Assembly: GCA_018398575.1 (NCBI GenBank)
Contig: JAGTXZ010000024.1
Coordinates: forward strand, 2,294,001 to 2,358,000
DNA length: 64,000 nt
From: Ampelomyces quisqualis
Lineage: Eukaryota > Ascomycota > Dothideomycetes > Pleosporales > Phaeosphaeriaceae
Reading direction: 5' to 3'
Positions within the stretch are counted from its first letter, which is position 1, and each line of letters opens with the position of its first letter. Positions 44,375 through 55,857 of this stretch are shown piece by piece. The notes under the pieces were generated by a model. That model made no database searches. It was not told the DNA's origin and saw only the letters and a program-made list of their open reading frames with translations. Made by a program: the position numbers and the translations under genes.

Positions 44375-45115
44375 GATGTTGCACAGCCTTAACGAACACG
44401 GCCATTGAGCACTTGACCACTCAAATGGCGTAATCTTTCTAGATTTCCGGCATTGCGCTTCTTTCGGCCTGGAATATGGTGATATACCCCTTGTCGCGTT
44501 AATTGGATTGTTGGAATCTCTGGGCGTTGTCAAGGGTTGGCGAACAAATCGGCGATCTCGTCGGCGACACGTTGGTGGCTGCCTACAGGTCCCCCAACTC
44601 TTTTACCTTCTTCCTACCTTTTGAAGGAGTGCCACCTTGTACCTCACCGAGACCTAGTAGAGATACCCCGGATTGGAGTGGATTGAGGGTCAATGTCAAG
44701 TTTTTTCTTTGCAATTCACAAGCTGAGTCGCCGTGACAAACACTTGCTTACCTCGTGAATAACTCCAGGCGCCCCTTACTTCCCATGCTCATGCAGTCCC
44801 CGCAGCATGTGTATCACAAGGAGACAAGGCGTGGCACTCGTACTCGGTAGTGCGGGAGCCAATTGTTAGCGTCAATAATGGGCGTCCCATGACAAGGTTT
44901 GGGGCGGGGCAAGAGGACCCTAGATCCTGCAACTAGCAGTGCGGGAGAGCGAATGACGTACCTTGGCTAGCTTGGGCCTTGTTTGGAGGCATGTGAGGTT
45001 GGCTGGCGTGTTTGCACAAGTACATGTCACCTGCTGACACCTCCTCTCTCCTTCTACCTCCTACCTCCTACCACCTGCTCAACCACCCTCGACCAAGGAG
45101 TCGACACCAGCCAAA
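44375..45115. other. intergenic stretch, no gene seen
   Basis: About 740 bases. The last 100 bases are C/A/T-rich (CTACCTCCTACC), typical of a fungal promoter or leader for the DUF1774 gene. No frames of note. Confidence 0.6.
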
Positions 45116-46082
45116 ATGTCCGACTCACCATCCTCTTCCCGCAACCCCTTCTCCCGCCGCACCTCTTTCTCCTCGCAGTCCATCCTGCTTTACAAAATCA
45201 CCACCACCCTGTCTTACCTCCTCTTCCTGATCACCGCCATCTACTACAACTTCCACGCTCCGCACGACGGCGACACCAAACACCACCACAACCTCCACAA
45301 CGCGCGCTTCTGGCAACACAACTTCTCCACGCCCTTTGCGCAGTCCGCCATCATCACGAGCATATACTGGATCGTCGTGTTCATCCTGCAACTCGGCACC
45401 GTCGCGGCATTCTACTCCAGTAATGAGACGTACGTGACTGCCGCAGCGAATCTCGCTAGTCACTTCATCTCTAGCAACCTCCTGCTCTTCGGATTTGTGC
45501 ATCTCTGGGTGCGAAGCCACTTTGTCTTGTCGCTCTTGCTACTTCTGGTGAACTTCGCCAACCTGTCGACGGCGTACTTCAGGCACTCGACGACGCCGCG
45601 GCTCATCCATATCGGCGTGCTGACTGGACCGCTGGCGTGGACGTTTGTTGGCTTGTATTGGGCGGGATCCGTGGCGGTGTTTCAGAGCCATGCGAATCAT
45701 GCGGTTGCGAGGATCGTGGCGAATGTGTTCATTTGGGGATGGGTGGGCTATGCGGGCATCTTCCTTGTGGGTTTCAAAGACTACACTATTGGCTACGCCT
45801 TGTCTGTCTTGGCGTTCTGTAAGTCTTCTTAACCTTCTTATCCGGCGTCTGACGAAGTCTGGAATATGTGCTAACAACTCAATAGCGACTGGTGTAGGCC
45901 AATTCTTGACCAAACCGCACCTCTTCCAACTCCAGTGGGTCTTTGCGTTCACGATTGGCGGGCTGCTGTTCGTCGTTGCTACTGCGGTTGGGCTTCCTGG
46001 ACTCTTGGGTCGCGATCCGTTCCCCAGGGGCCAAATCGTCAGTGAAGATCGCGAGCGCGCGCCGTTGTTGGCGGATGATTGA
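45116..46082 (+). CDS. DUF1774 family integral membrane protein
   Basis: Exons 45116-45818 and 45886-46082; the 67-base intron has GTAAGT and CAATAG, with a CTAAC branch, in phase 1. The product is 299 residues. It starts with a Ser/Pro-rich cytosolic tail and then has about seven hydrophobic segments: YKITTTLSYLLFLITAIYY, ITSIYWIVVFILQLGTVAA, LLLFGFVHLWV, VLSLLLLLVNFANLSTAYF, LTGPLAWTFVGLYWAG, ARIVANVFIWGWVGYAGIF and, after the intron, WVFAFTIGGLLFVVATAV. This matches fungal DUF1774 proteins, whose biochemical role is unknown. The final tail is acidic (EDRERAPLLADD), with a dileucine-like ERAPLL that could be a sorting signal. Confidence 0.88.
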
Positions 46083-46382
46083 GTGGGGTGACGGATTGAT
46101 GGAAAAGATAACAGGAATGGGATTGGGAACGATGACGAATTCAAAACAGGCGAGTATTGAACGAGAATAGGAGAATTGAACACGACGAAGAGTCAGAGAG
46201 TTTAAAAGTACTCACTGGGCTCACTTGAAAATTGCCGGATGTTTTTCGATTGCATGGCACACGCTGTTCTGGCCAGATGATCATGGCGCAATAGGAACTA
46301 CTTTACCATCCATGACTTCCTCCCGCTATCATCCTAAAAGATTTATCGTGATGCCCCATGTCCACTCGTTTCTCTACAATCT

Positions 46383-46844
46383 TTGACACTTGGTACCATA
46401 TCCTCGGCCACTCACCCACGCCCAGTCCATGTCGATATCGTTGGCTCTAGAAGCAATTCTCTAGGCGTGTTAACACGCTACCATCAGCTTCTGCATACTC
46501 CTACCCTTCATATCTCATCCACCCTCACTTCCCCGCTTACCCAACGCAACACTTCCCAACTAGTCCATCTCTATCTCAAAGTCACCCCGCTCCCCTATCC
46601 AGCCTCTCCACCCAACCCCCAAAACACGTTGCTACATCTCCGTCGCACCCAACTACCCTGCCCTACCACCTCTTACTATCACAGCACATATACCACGCAG
46701 TCCTACACATCCCCACCCCTCCCCCACCACAGCAGCACATCTTACAACACGCCATCTACACTCTCTACGTCCCTTTCCCTCACGCTGCACATCTCGCCCT
46801 GCTACATCATACGAACCGCCACAACGCAGTTTACAATTCGCTAA
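46383..46844 (+). other. C/A-rich stretch with weak ORF
   Basis: A 153-codon frame made mostly of Thr, Ser, Pro, His and Tyr. The plus strand is strongly C/T/A-rich (46400-46920). The frame has no motif and is probably a by-product of the composition; I do not call it a gene. Confidence 0.3.
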
Positions 46845-46923
46845 TTTCAAACACCCCCCCGCACATACACAGTCAACCAGCACTCAAGCAATCTACACCC
46901 CCACACCCCCCTACTACTTCTCG

Positions 46924-47412
46924 CTAGAACACCGTCTCCGCAGCGCGCTGGACGAAGCGCTCGTTCGCGGATGCTGGGTGCACACTTGGAGAGTGGGGTA
47001 TGGTACTACATGTCAGGCCGTGGGCGATGCGTTTGTGTCTTTTGCTTAGCGGTGGTTGTTGCTCGAGGACGGTTGCGGGGTTGGCGTGGTAGCTGGAGAC
47101 TGGAGTGAAGGGGGGTTTTTTTTTGCAGGAGTGTTCTGTTCTTGCGAATGGGTTTTGGGGGGCGGGGGGTGTGTGGTTGGCGGTTGCGTGGGCGGATGCG
47201 GAGGGATTTGCTGTGCTTGAGGATAGGGTTGTTAGGATGGTTGGTAGCTTGGTTGGATTGAGGGTTGTTATGGTGTGTTGCACGTTGCTGTGTGGGTCTG
47301 AGGGGTGGGCGAGGGGTGGGCTTCCTGTGTATTTGATGGAGTTTGGGAAGGTAGGCGTCTGGAGGAGCCTGGAGAGTGTGGTAGGGTGGGTTGTAGATGA
47401 TATTAGGACCAT
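46924..47412 (-). CDS. hypothetical Ser/Thr/Pro-rich protein, weak
   Basis: A 162-codon minus frame. The C-terminal part reads naturally (CKKKPPFTPVSSYHANP; PASANERFVQRAAETVF) and the N-terminal part is compositionally biased (Thr/Ser/Pro). No domain is recognised. It begins in the G/T-rich (plus-strand) half that directly abuts the C-rich half at 46920. It could be a real small gene or a composition artefact. Confidence 0.3.
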   Translation of the reverse strand: MVLISSTTHPTTLSRLLQTPTFPNSIKYTGSPPLAHPSDPHSNVQHTITTLNPTKLPTILTTLSSSTANPSASAHATANHTPPAPQNPFARTEHSCKKKPPFTPVSSYHANPATVLEQQPPLSKRHKRIAHGLTCSTIPHSPSVHPASANERFVQRAAETVF

Positions 47413-48052
47413 AATTGATTGATAGCTTTATGGCTAGTGATCTCGTTTGCGCACAGTGTTGAATTTGTGGCCTTGATGCTGTGGTGCTGCGTGCTTAACA
47501 ATGCTACTCGAGACCTAGACTCGGCAGCATCTACATCTGCTTGGTTGCTAACAACAGTAGCAGCGGGTCTGCGCAGCTGTCCGAAGTGAGTTTGTTCGCA
47601 TGCTCACATCCTCCTGTCAAATATTCGAGTATCAGAGCCAATTGTCGCGCAGGGATAAGTCATAGGAATAGGGCATGCGCCAGATGTACGAGCACTTTGT
47701 CAAACCGCGCAAGGACATCCTTGATAATTATTTCTAGGACATCTTTTCTGATTTTATATAATGCATCCGGCCTGTATCATGCCCTATACCTTGGAGCGAG
47801 ACTCTACCCGCCCGTGGGGTAGGTCCATTTGACTTGGTTAGGACTCAGGAGCTTTGAGAGTGCTTGATTGTGAAGATCAGCACAAGGAATAAAGCAGCTA
47901 CAGTTCTGCCGCTGGCTTTGAATAATTGCACATAGAAGTCGCATCCGGTGAAGATGAATTATCTTAATCAAACAATTTCGTTCTGGTCTGGTATTTGCAC
48001 CCGGTGGTGCCGGATCGTCCTCCCCTCTTCTCCACCCCACTTCGCTCCCCTC

Positions 48053-48313
48053 TTACTCCTCGTTGTCTTCCTCTTCACCGCCATCGTCCTCGGGGATCTC
48101 TGTGATGAAGCGCTTTATGCGCCAGGTGAGGGCGAATCCGCACCAAAGACACGCCGACTTTGCTGAGCCGGGGTGGAGGCCAGGCGCTACCCTGGCCTTC
48201 CAGGGGCGACAGGGGCAGGAGTGCACCCAGTCGAGCTTGATGATGGTGGTGATGGTGGGAGAGATAGAGGTGTGGGCGGCGGTGCTGGTGACTGAAGATG
48301 CTATTCCTTCCAA
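48053..48313 (-). CDS. small protein with Cys-pair motif and acidic tail; 5' end unresolved
   Basis: The minus frame has a convincing end: LDWVHSCPCRPWKARVAPGL, SAKSACLWCGFALTWRIKRF, then an acidic ETEI-like tail with EDDGGEEEDNEE. The pattern CPC...CLWCG is zinc-ribbon-like. No in-frame ATG is found at the 5' end, so the start is unresolved. A 64-base intron-like piece (GTAAGT to ATAG with GCTAAT branch) lies exactly upstream, from about 48367 to 48304, but its joined exon has no ATG either. The stated start is only the limit of the open frame. Confidence 0.4.
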   Translation of the reverse strand: MEGIASSVTSTAAHTSISPTITTIIKLDWVHSCPCRPWKARVAPGLHPGSAKSACLWCGFALTWRIKRFITEIPEDDGGEEEDNEE

Positions 48314-48435
48314 TGCGATATTAGCTTCAATTCCTTGTGAAAAGAGTAATTGTAGAGTACTTACTAGAGTCCGTTGGGTTGTTTGAGAGTGGTTTGGTAA
48401 AGGATAGCTTTTTGATGTAGTGTTGTAAGGTGGCG

Positions 48436-48756
48436 TTAGGAATACAGAGAGACTTTGGGGTAGAGTAAGCTTTTATCGTGGAAACAAGTTGCAGTGAAGG
48501 AGAACATTGTTACAATAGCGGATAGGCAACGATCTCCTTTTATTAATCCTACTATGCTAAGATTATACCGATCATAGCCTCCTTCTGTTGTGATTTCTAG
48601 ACATTTTTTGTGTATTCCTGCACAGCTACAAGATAGAATAGGTGAGAGGCTGTCCTCTGAAAGTAAGGCCTGTATGGCTGCATATTCCTGTGCCTTCTGT
48701 AGAGCCTCACATAGAGTATCGTGAGACACTTCTGGATGTATCATGGAGTGGGTCAT
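48436..48756 (-). CDS. hypothetical ORF, uncertain
   Basis: A 106-codon minus frame with natural composition (EALQKAQEYAAIQALLSEDS; ILSCSCAGIHKKCLEITTE) in AT-rich DNA. No domain is recognised. A second natural-looking frame upstream (48907-48707, ending SVSRYSM*) overlaps in another phase, so this may be part of a gene with an unrecognised splice or frameshift. Confidence 0.25.
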   Translation of the reverse strand: MTHSMIHPEVSHDTLCEALQKAQEYAAIQALLSEDSLSPILSCSCAGIHKKCLEITTEGGYDRYNLSIVGLIKGDRCLSAIVTMFSFTATCFHDKSLLYPKVSLYS

Positions 48757-49117
48757 TTACGATGAGAACCGCAGCCTGTGTAGAGTCGTGGTCCTCAGAA
48801 GGGGAGTACTTGTCGTCTCCTTCATCCCAAGCCTCTGCAGTGCATCGTCTCCAGTGCCAGATATCGTGCTGAACTTGCCGCAAGGTGCGACATGCAAATT
48901 GTAACAAGTAGCGCGTGCCGGGTCACAGTGGTGTTGCCAGCGTTCGTGCCCTCGTGAAGTACACCTTGAACGGCGAGACTTCACAGCGTTTCCTCCCGCC
49001 TTCCTCGTCAGCGCTGACCTTGCAACCTTCTCCTCGCCGACTCACACCCCCACCCCAACTTCCACCTGCCCCTGCATCCCACAACACAGATTTACGCCAC
49101 CATTTCTACGCAGAGCC

Positions 49118-49972
49118 ATGCCAATTATTTACCTCATCATCGTACTCGTGTGCCTGCCCATCCTGGTCGGAGGATGCCTCGCCGCCGCAGGCTACAGAGC
49201 ATACCGAGCTCGTGGCCTTCTTCAACAAGAAGATGTTGAGCGCGCGCAGATCATGGGTGTGCCACGACATGGCACCGCCAACGCCATCGCCATGCGCCCC
49301 CTCGAAAGCAGCACGACTCATCGCAGCTGGCCCATCTCCCACAGACCGTTGCCCATTCCGAAAGAAGACGTCAAGGGCACAGGAGGAGGATTTGTCGCGT
49401 ACTATGGAAGTCAGTGTTGCAATGGAAAAGAGAGGATGGCGCACGAGCATGAGCGAGACACCGCGAACGAAGATGCGACGAGCCCTTATGCCGCCAAGAA
49501 CACGGCCCCGTATGCTGGACAGAGCCACTATGAGAACCCAAGCAAAGACATCGCCGCTCCCCAGCCAATCTACACTCCTGCCCTCCACGGCCGCTACAAC
49601 TCCACCGAGTCCCCACGAGCAACGATGTACGACGACGATACGAAAGCTGCAGCCGATGAGTTCGAGAATGTGGATATCAACGGGAGCTCGAACGGGTTGG
49701 GACAAATGAGGCGGGCGGATGTGGAGGACGGCGGGTGCGGCACCGGAGAAGAGTACGAGAACGAGTGGGAAGAGGAGGATGGCAAGCGCATGTCAAACGG
49801 CAGCGGCAGATCGAGGTGGTCATCCACAATGGAGAGGATCAAGGCTTTGCGGCGCTTAGAGTCGGACGATCTCAGGCGGGATTCGGTGGAAATAGGAGAT
49901 GAAGAGAGGAAGCAGAGCCTTGCGGGCACGCTGGCGAAGCTGACAGGACAGGCGGGAAGTGATTCAAAATGA
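49118..49972 (+). CDS. single-pass membrane protein with long cytosolic tail
   Basis: A single-exon frame of 284 residues. Residues 2-25 (IIYLIIVLVCLPILVGGCLAA) are one clean transmembrane segment close to the N-terminus, followed by basic RAYRARG. The rest is hydrophilic, with Ser/Asp/Glu-rich and basic stretches and NSTESPRATMYDDD, and ends in a charged region (EEERKQSLAGTLAKLTGQ-like). There are no enzymatic motifs. The topology suggests a type III/signal-anchor plasma- or organelle-membrane protein; its function is unknown. It sits about 1 kb upstream of the Lon gene on the same strand. Confidence 0.65.
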   Translation: MPIIYLIIVLVCLPILVGGCLAAAGYRAYRARGLLQQEDVERAQIMGVPRHGTANAIAMRPLESSTTHRSWPISHRPLPIPKEDVKGTGGGFVAYYGSQCCNGKERMAHEHERDTANEDATSPYAAKNTAPYAGQSHYENPSKDIAAPQPIYTPALHGRYNSTESPRATMYDDDTKAAADEFENVDINGSSNGLGQMRRADVEDGGCGTGEEYENEWEEEDGKRMSNGSGRSRWSSTMERIKALRRLESDDLRRDSVEIGDEERKQSLAGTLAKLTGQAGSDSK

Positions 49973-50977
49973 AGCCAATGTTGCATGTCACAGGACATGC
50001 GGGAGGATATTCAGAGTAATAGAACGTTGATTGTGACATGATGACATGCAAAGAAATAACATACTCCCTTCAATATCTTACACTGCCGGATCTGTTCTGC
50101 ACCGTGGTCCTCCAGCAACGACTACTGGACCTGGCTTCCCTCTCTTCCTTTCATGTTCTCCATCCCATTCATACCATTCCCTCTGATCTCCCTCCCCTTG
50201 AACACCAAGTCCACAGGACCAAGCCTCAACGCCAGCGCCACGAAATCCCCGCCCACCCTTCAAAAAGTCAATACGACGTGAAAGTTGAGAAAGCGCCAAC
50301 GGATTCCGCCCCAGAGTCGCAGCCAAAAGCGCAGAAGCAGCATGCTTCTCATACGCATTGATTAGATGCCGAGTCGTACAGTCGCCACGCTAATTGGGGG
50401 TACAATATCCAATGAACGAGTGGCCTAGAAGTTCATCTACCCGTGAATAAACAGTCTGGGAATGAAGAGCAACGAGCTGGGTATACGCGGGAGAACGAGC
50501 GTCCGTTGTGTCCGGTATGGTATGTATTCTGTCAGCTAGACTGAACGGAACATGTTATGCGCAAGATCGGTCGTTTACTAAGGGCGTGATGCAAGATTCC
50601 CAAAATGCGAGGCGATGACTCCACAAGCGTGCGCGAAGGGGACTAATCGGATGTTTTCTCTGGGCATGAAGTCGTAGGGGGTCGCAGTCAGCGGGCGAGC
50701 GCGACAAGGATCTATTGCTCGCGTATGCCGAGGTTTTGCCATCGGTGCTAGTTAGTTAGTTGACCGTCGGAGCTTGTGCGATGATGACGAGACTCGGAAA
50801 GCTGCTGAGCAATTCCACGCCACAACTCTCCACGCCGTTTCCTTCGCTGTACGCCTCCAGGCTGCAGTGCCATCTTCCCGACACACTTGCTGGCATTTCT
50901 GGTGTTTGCATCTGCTCTTTCACCCTGACTGACCCCGTTGCTGCCTCCCGAGGTCGCAGCTGCCTTGCAAATCCGTC
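49973..50977. other. intergenic stretch, no gene supported
   Basis: About 1 kb between the membrane-protein gene and the Lon gene. Short frames exist (50038-50361, 50760-51233 plus), but none has a motif; the second overlaps the Lon start in another frame. It should hold the Lon promoter. Confidence 0.5.
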
Positions 50978-53900
50978 ATGCCTCACGCCTCGAATCTGCC
51001 ATGGCGGGCAGCAATGCGCCATGCTGCGCGGTCCAATGCGCGGACTCCCACGTCAAGGGGGGCAGCGCGCTTTCTCCCCGCTCAGTGCACTGCCTCTCTG
51101 GTCTCACGACACCCCCTCCGCTGCCCAGCACCGCCAGCTGCACTGCTCGCTCATCGCGCCTTCTCCACATCGATGGCTAAGTCAAAAGAGAAGGACCCCA
51201 AGGTCTCTCCTGAGCCGATCGAAGAAGACGTAGAGAAGGAAAAGGAAGACCCAGATAGAAACACACCACCGCCTCTCAAGCGATCTGACTCGCTCAAGGA
51301 ACTCGAAGACAAGATTGCCCAACCTGAGGTCAGAGAGCTCGAAGCCAAGAACAAGGCCGCCGAGTCCAAACCGCCACGCACAGGATCAGGGCGCGGAAGT
51401 GCCGCAGGTGGTGCAGGAGACGGCGGCGGGGGAGACGGCGGCGGCAAGAAACGCAAAGGCTCAGACCGGTCGCTGGTCAAATCCTCGATTCCAGAGGTCT
51501 TTCCGCAAGTCATGGCCATACCCCTCATCAGGCGGCCGCTGTTCCCTGGCTTCTACAAGGCCATCACCATCCGCAATAAGGAAGTTGGCGAGGCCATCCT
51601 TGACATGATCAAGCATGGACAGCCATACATTGGCGCCTTCGTTTTCAAAGACGACAAGATCGACAAAGATGTCATCGACGACGCGGGCGAGATTCACGAC
51701 GTCGGCACATTCTGTCAGGTTACAAGTGCCTTTCCCCTCGCCAACGGCGGCGGCGGGGCAGGCGAGGACAACTTCGCTATGACATGCGTGCTCTACCCAC
51801 ATCGCAGGATAAAGTTGACGGGCCTCACACCGCCTATAGTCAACGAAGACGCCACCATGGACGGGCGATCGACAGTCGAAAGCACACTGGAGGAGGCCAC
51901 GGTCAACGAGTCACCTTCAAATCAAGCCAAGGGCGACGTTGTGGCGAGCTTCGAGGAAGCAGGCGAAGAAGGCAAGGCACAAGAGGACAGCATTCCAGCA
52001 TTGCTGAAGGGCCGCAAGGTCAGCGTTGCTGAAGTTGTCAATCTTGCAGAAGAACCTTTCAACACCAAGGTCAACAAGACGATTCAGATTCTTGTCAATG
52101 AGATCGTCCAGACCTTCAAGAACGTGGCGCTGATCAACCCCCTATTTCGCGACCACATCTCTACCTTCTCCGTACACACCACCATGAACGTCGGCGAAGA
52201 TCCTGTCAAGCTGGCGGACTTTGCAGCAGCTGTAGCGCAAGCTGACACTGCTGAATTACAAGCCGTTCTTCAAGAACTGGATGTTGAGAAGCGTCTTAGC
52301 ATGAGTCTCGAGCTTCTGAAAAAGGAACTTTTGAGCGCCGAGCTTCAGAAGAAGGTATCTGAAGACGCCCACGCAAGGGTCATGAAAAAAAATCGTGAAT
52401 ATCTTCTCATGGAGCAGATGAGGCAAATCAAGCGTGAGCTGGGCATGGAGTCAGACGGCAAGGAAAAGCTAATTGAGAAGTTTACCGAGAAAGCAGCGAA
52501 GCTGGCCATGCCTGAGGGAGTTCGCAAGGTTTTCGACGAAGAAATGAGCAAGCTCGCAGGGCTAGACGCAAACGGCTCAGAGTTCAACGTAACACGCAAC
52601 TACCTCGACTGGCTTACACAGCTGCCATGGGGTCTCCGTAGTGCAGAGACCTTTGCCATCAAGCACGCTCGCGAGGTCCTTGACGAAGACCATCACGGCT
52701 TGAAAGATGTCAAAGACCGTATCCTGGAATTCATTGCGGTCGGCAAGCTGCGCGGCACTGTCGAGGGCAAGATTCTCTGCCTCGTCGGACCTCCTGGTGT
52801 TGGTAAAACTTCGATCGGCAAATCTATCGCTCGCGCTTTGAACCGCCAGTACTACCGCTTCAGCGTTGGTGGCATGTACGATGTCGCCGAGATCAAGGGT
52901 CACCGTAGGACTTATGTTGGTGCACTTCCCGGTCGCATCATCCAGGCTCTCAAGAAGGCTCAGACAGAGAATCCTCTCGTCCTCATCGATGAAGTTGACA
53001 AAATGGGTCGCATGAGCAATCACGGTGACCCGGCATCTGCGCTACTCGAACTCCTCGATCCCGAACAGAACAACAGTTTCCTGGACCACTATCTCGACGT
53101 CCCTGTCGATTTGTCCAAGGTGCTATTCGTCTGCACAGCCAACATGGAAGATACCATCCCACAACCCTTACTGGACCGTATGGAGGTCATCCGTCTTTCC
53201 GGCTACGTTTCAGATGAAAAGATTGCTATCGCAGAGAAATATCTAGCACCTGTAGCCAAGGAGATGAGCGGGCTGGGGAACGCGGACGTCATTCTGCAGA
53301 ATGATGCCATCGTAGAGCTCATCAACAAGTACTGCCGAGAGTCTGGTGTACGAAATCTCAAGAAGCACATCGAGAAAGTTTATCGCAAAGCTGCATTAAA
53401 GATCGTCACCGAGGTTGGTGAGGATGCGCTGCCCGAAGCCGAGGCACTTACTGAAGAAGGCAAAGCGGCTCAAAAGGAGTCGGAGAAGGACGAGACCGAC
53501 GCCAATGCTACCCCAGAGAACATGGACAAGCAGACTACCGAGAAGCCTCGCGTTGCTCTGAAGGTTCCAGATAGCGTACATGTTCAGATCACGCAAGCGA
53601 ACTTGAAGGACTATGTTGGCCCACCAGTCTACATTTCTGACAGGTTGTACGACATTACACCTCCAGGTGTGTCTATGGGTCTTGCTTGGACATCCATGGG
53701 TGGCTCAGCACTCTATATCGAATCCATCGTCCAGAATGCTCTGTCAGCCTCCTCGCATGGCGGACTTGAACGCACTGGTTCGCTCCGGGATGTCATGAAA
53801 GAGTCAACAGGGGTTGCCTACTCATATGCGAAGAGTGTGATGGCTCGCGACTACCCCAAGAACAAATTCTTCGAACATGCACGGATACATTTGCATTGTC

Positions 53901-54389
53901 CCGAGGGCGCCACACCCAAAGATGGCCCTAGCGCCGGTATCACGATGACCTCAAGTCTATTGAGTCTGGCATTGAACACTCCTATCAAGCAGGCCGTGGC
54001 CATGACTGGCGAGATCACTTTGACTGGCAAAGTGCTCAGGATCGGTGGACTGCGGGAGAAGACTGTTGCTGCACGTAGAGCTGGCGCAACAACTGTCATT
54101 TTCCCGCAGGACAACATGAGTGACTGGCTAGAGTTGCCGGAGGTACGTTGACATGGAGGCTCTCTGGAAGATGATTACTAACACGTTCCAGAACATCAAA
54201 GAAGGCATTGAAGGCAAACCCGTGTCCTGGTACTCTGACGTCTTCAAGATTGTCTTCCCTAGCGTCGACCGCGAGTATGCCAACAAACTCTGGAAAGAGG
54301 AGCTCAAGGCCAAGAAGGGTGAGCGCAAGCGAAAGGAGTCGAAGCGCAAGGACGACGACGAGGAAGAGTCTGGCGAGGACGAAGACTGA
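50978..54389 (+). CDS. PIM1: mitochondrial Lon protease (Pim1)
   Basis: Lon degrades misfolded proteins in the mitochondrial matrix in an ATP-dependent way. Exon 1 50978-54142 and exon 2 54192-54389 give 1120 residues; the 49-base intron has a GTACGT donor and TTCCAG acceptor, phase 0. The N-terminus is Arg/Ala/Ser-rich without acidic residues (matrix presequence), up to about HRAFSTS. Then come an LON N-domain (LIRRPLFPGFYKAI, about residue 179), helical coiled coil, Walker A GPPGVGKT (604-611), Walker B PLVLIDEVDK, and the protease domain with DGPSAG (catalytic Ser 985) and GGLREK (catalytic Lys 1028). A Gly/Ser-rich, charged insertion (residues about 135-155) precedes the N-domain. The C-terminus is a Lys/Arg/Asp/Glu tail. 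The start Met is the first in frame; a second at M13 is also possible. Confidence 0.95.
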
Positions 54390-54897
54390 GCGCAAACAGC
54401 ACTTCATCGGCACCGTGTATATTATGGCGGCAAACCCAAGTCAATGCATTCTGCGGCGTTTTGGCATTTGCATACAGGCCTCGAGCCATTGCATCCTGAC
54501 TGCTAGCATGTCAAGGTAGCGAATTGATTAATTGATTCCTCACCTGCATTCGTCCGTTTGAAACGCGAATTCGTGATTGATGAAGATCAAGGCATTGACC
54601 AATCAATCTCCGCGATAGCTTGTGAGCAACGTCGACTGAGAATGAGTCATTTCGTGGCTTGCCAATTGCGCCCCGAATCAGTCGGATCATGTGACTTTTG
54701 CGACAACTGCTCGAATTTAGAAACACCTTGGCTCTCGCATATAAGATCAGTAGCACAGCACTACAGAGAATCCAGTCAACTGTTCGTGCTCGCTGCTGCC
54801 TTTACTACACCACAGCTTCACACCTGCTACTTCAACACAGCAACCTCCAACTTCAACCCCTTACAGAGTACAAGTACAACAAGCAAGCGGTCTCAAC

Positions 54898-55857
54898 ATG
54901 GCCAACAACCAACGAGTATACCCGTGTAATACATGTGCAATGAGATTCACAACCAGCGAGTCGCAGCGCACACACATGCGCCAAGAGTGGCAGTAAGTGA
55001 TCAACAGCGAAGCATCAGGCCTGAACCACGCAGCTGACCATTTCCTGCGCAGTGTGTCCAACCTGCGACGGAAAATAGCTGGTTTACCCGCGGAACCAGA
55101 GGCCCGCGAAGCCACATTGCGCATGGAACCGAAGCCCGTCCATGAACGGAATCACAGCGACGAAGCAGCGCCACGACAATCTCCACCACCCTCGGCGTCA
55201 GCCATCGATGAACAAAACCTCCCGCCCCCTACGAATTGTCTCTTCTGCTCGGCCACCTCGGGTACGCTCCAGTCTAACCTCACCCACATGTCCACTGCCC
55301 ACGGCCTGTACATCCCTTCTCCCGAGCGCCTGTCCGACCTGGAATCGTTCCTCACTTACCTCGGCCGTCTTGTTTTCGAGTGGCATGAGTGTTTGTACTG
55401 CACGGCCGAGAAAGGGAGTGCGCATGGTGTGCAGACGCACATGCGAGATAAAGGGCATTGTATGGTTCGGATGGAGGAGGTGCGTGGGTTTTGGGAGCAA
55501 GGCGAGGAGGAACCAGGAAGGAGTTTGCCGGAGGAAAAAGAAAAGCAAAAGAGGATGGAGACGGGCAGTGGGAACAAGGCTCGCGCTTGTTCTCGACAGC
55601 GTCGTCGCGCTCTCGTGAGGACTTTGTCGCCAACGCTGCTGTCCGGCGGAGATTCTCGCATGTCGCTCCGCGCTACCATGTCGGAACTGAGTCTTGCGGG
55701 CATTTCAGACCACGAGAAACGATTGCTTTTGGCTACGGATAAGAAAATGGCGTCGAAAGCTGCTTTTACACAGTCGAGGAATAGGCAGAGGATGGTGCAG
55801 GCGCCGGTTTTGACAAAGTATTACAAGACTGAGAACCCGGTATATATGGCTGGATGA
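54898..55857 (+). CDS. Rei1-like C2H2 zinc-finger protein
   Basis: Rei1 matures pre-60S ribosomes in the cytoplasm. Exon 1 54898-54992 and exon 2 55053-55857; the 60-base intron has GTAAGT and GCGCAG and joins within a His codon, giving 299 residues. The first zinc finger (YPCNTCAMRFTTSESQRTHM) is followed, across the splice, by the family's EWHVSNLRRKIAGLP. A second finger is NCLFCSATSGTLQSNLTHM and a third CLYCTAEKGSAHGVQTHMRD. The order and the YPCNTC, CLFC and VQTHMRDKGHC words match Rei1/ZNF622. It is shorter than yeast Rei1 (393 residues), the C-terminal part is Arg/Lys/Ser-rich, and the last 50 residues are basic (FTQSRNRQRMV). I would call it Rei1-like rather than the orthologue proven. 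Confidence 0.85.
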
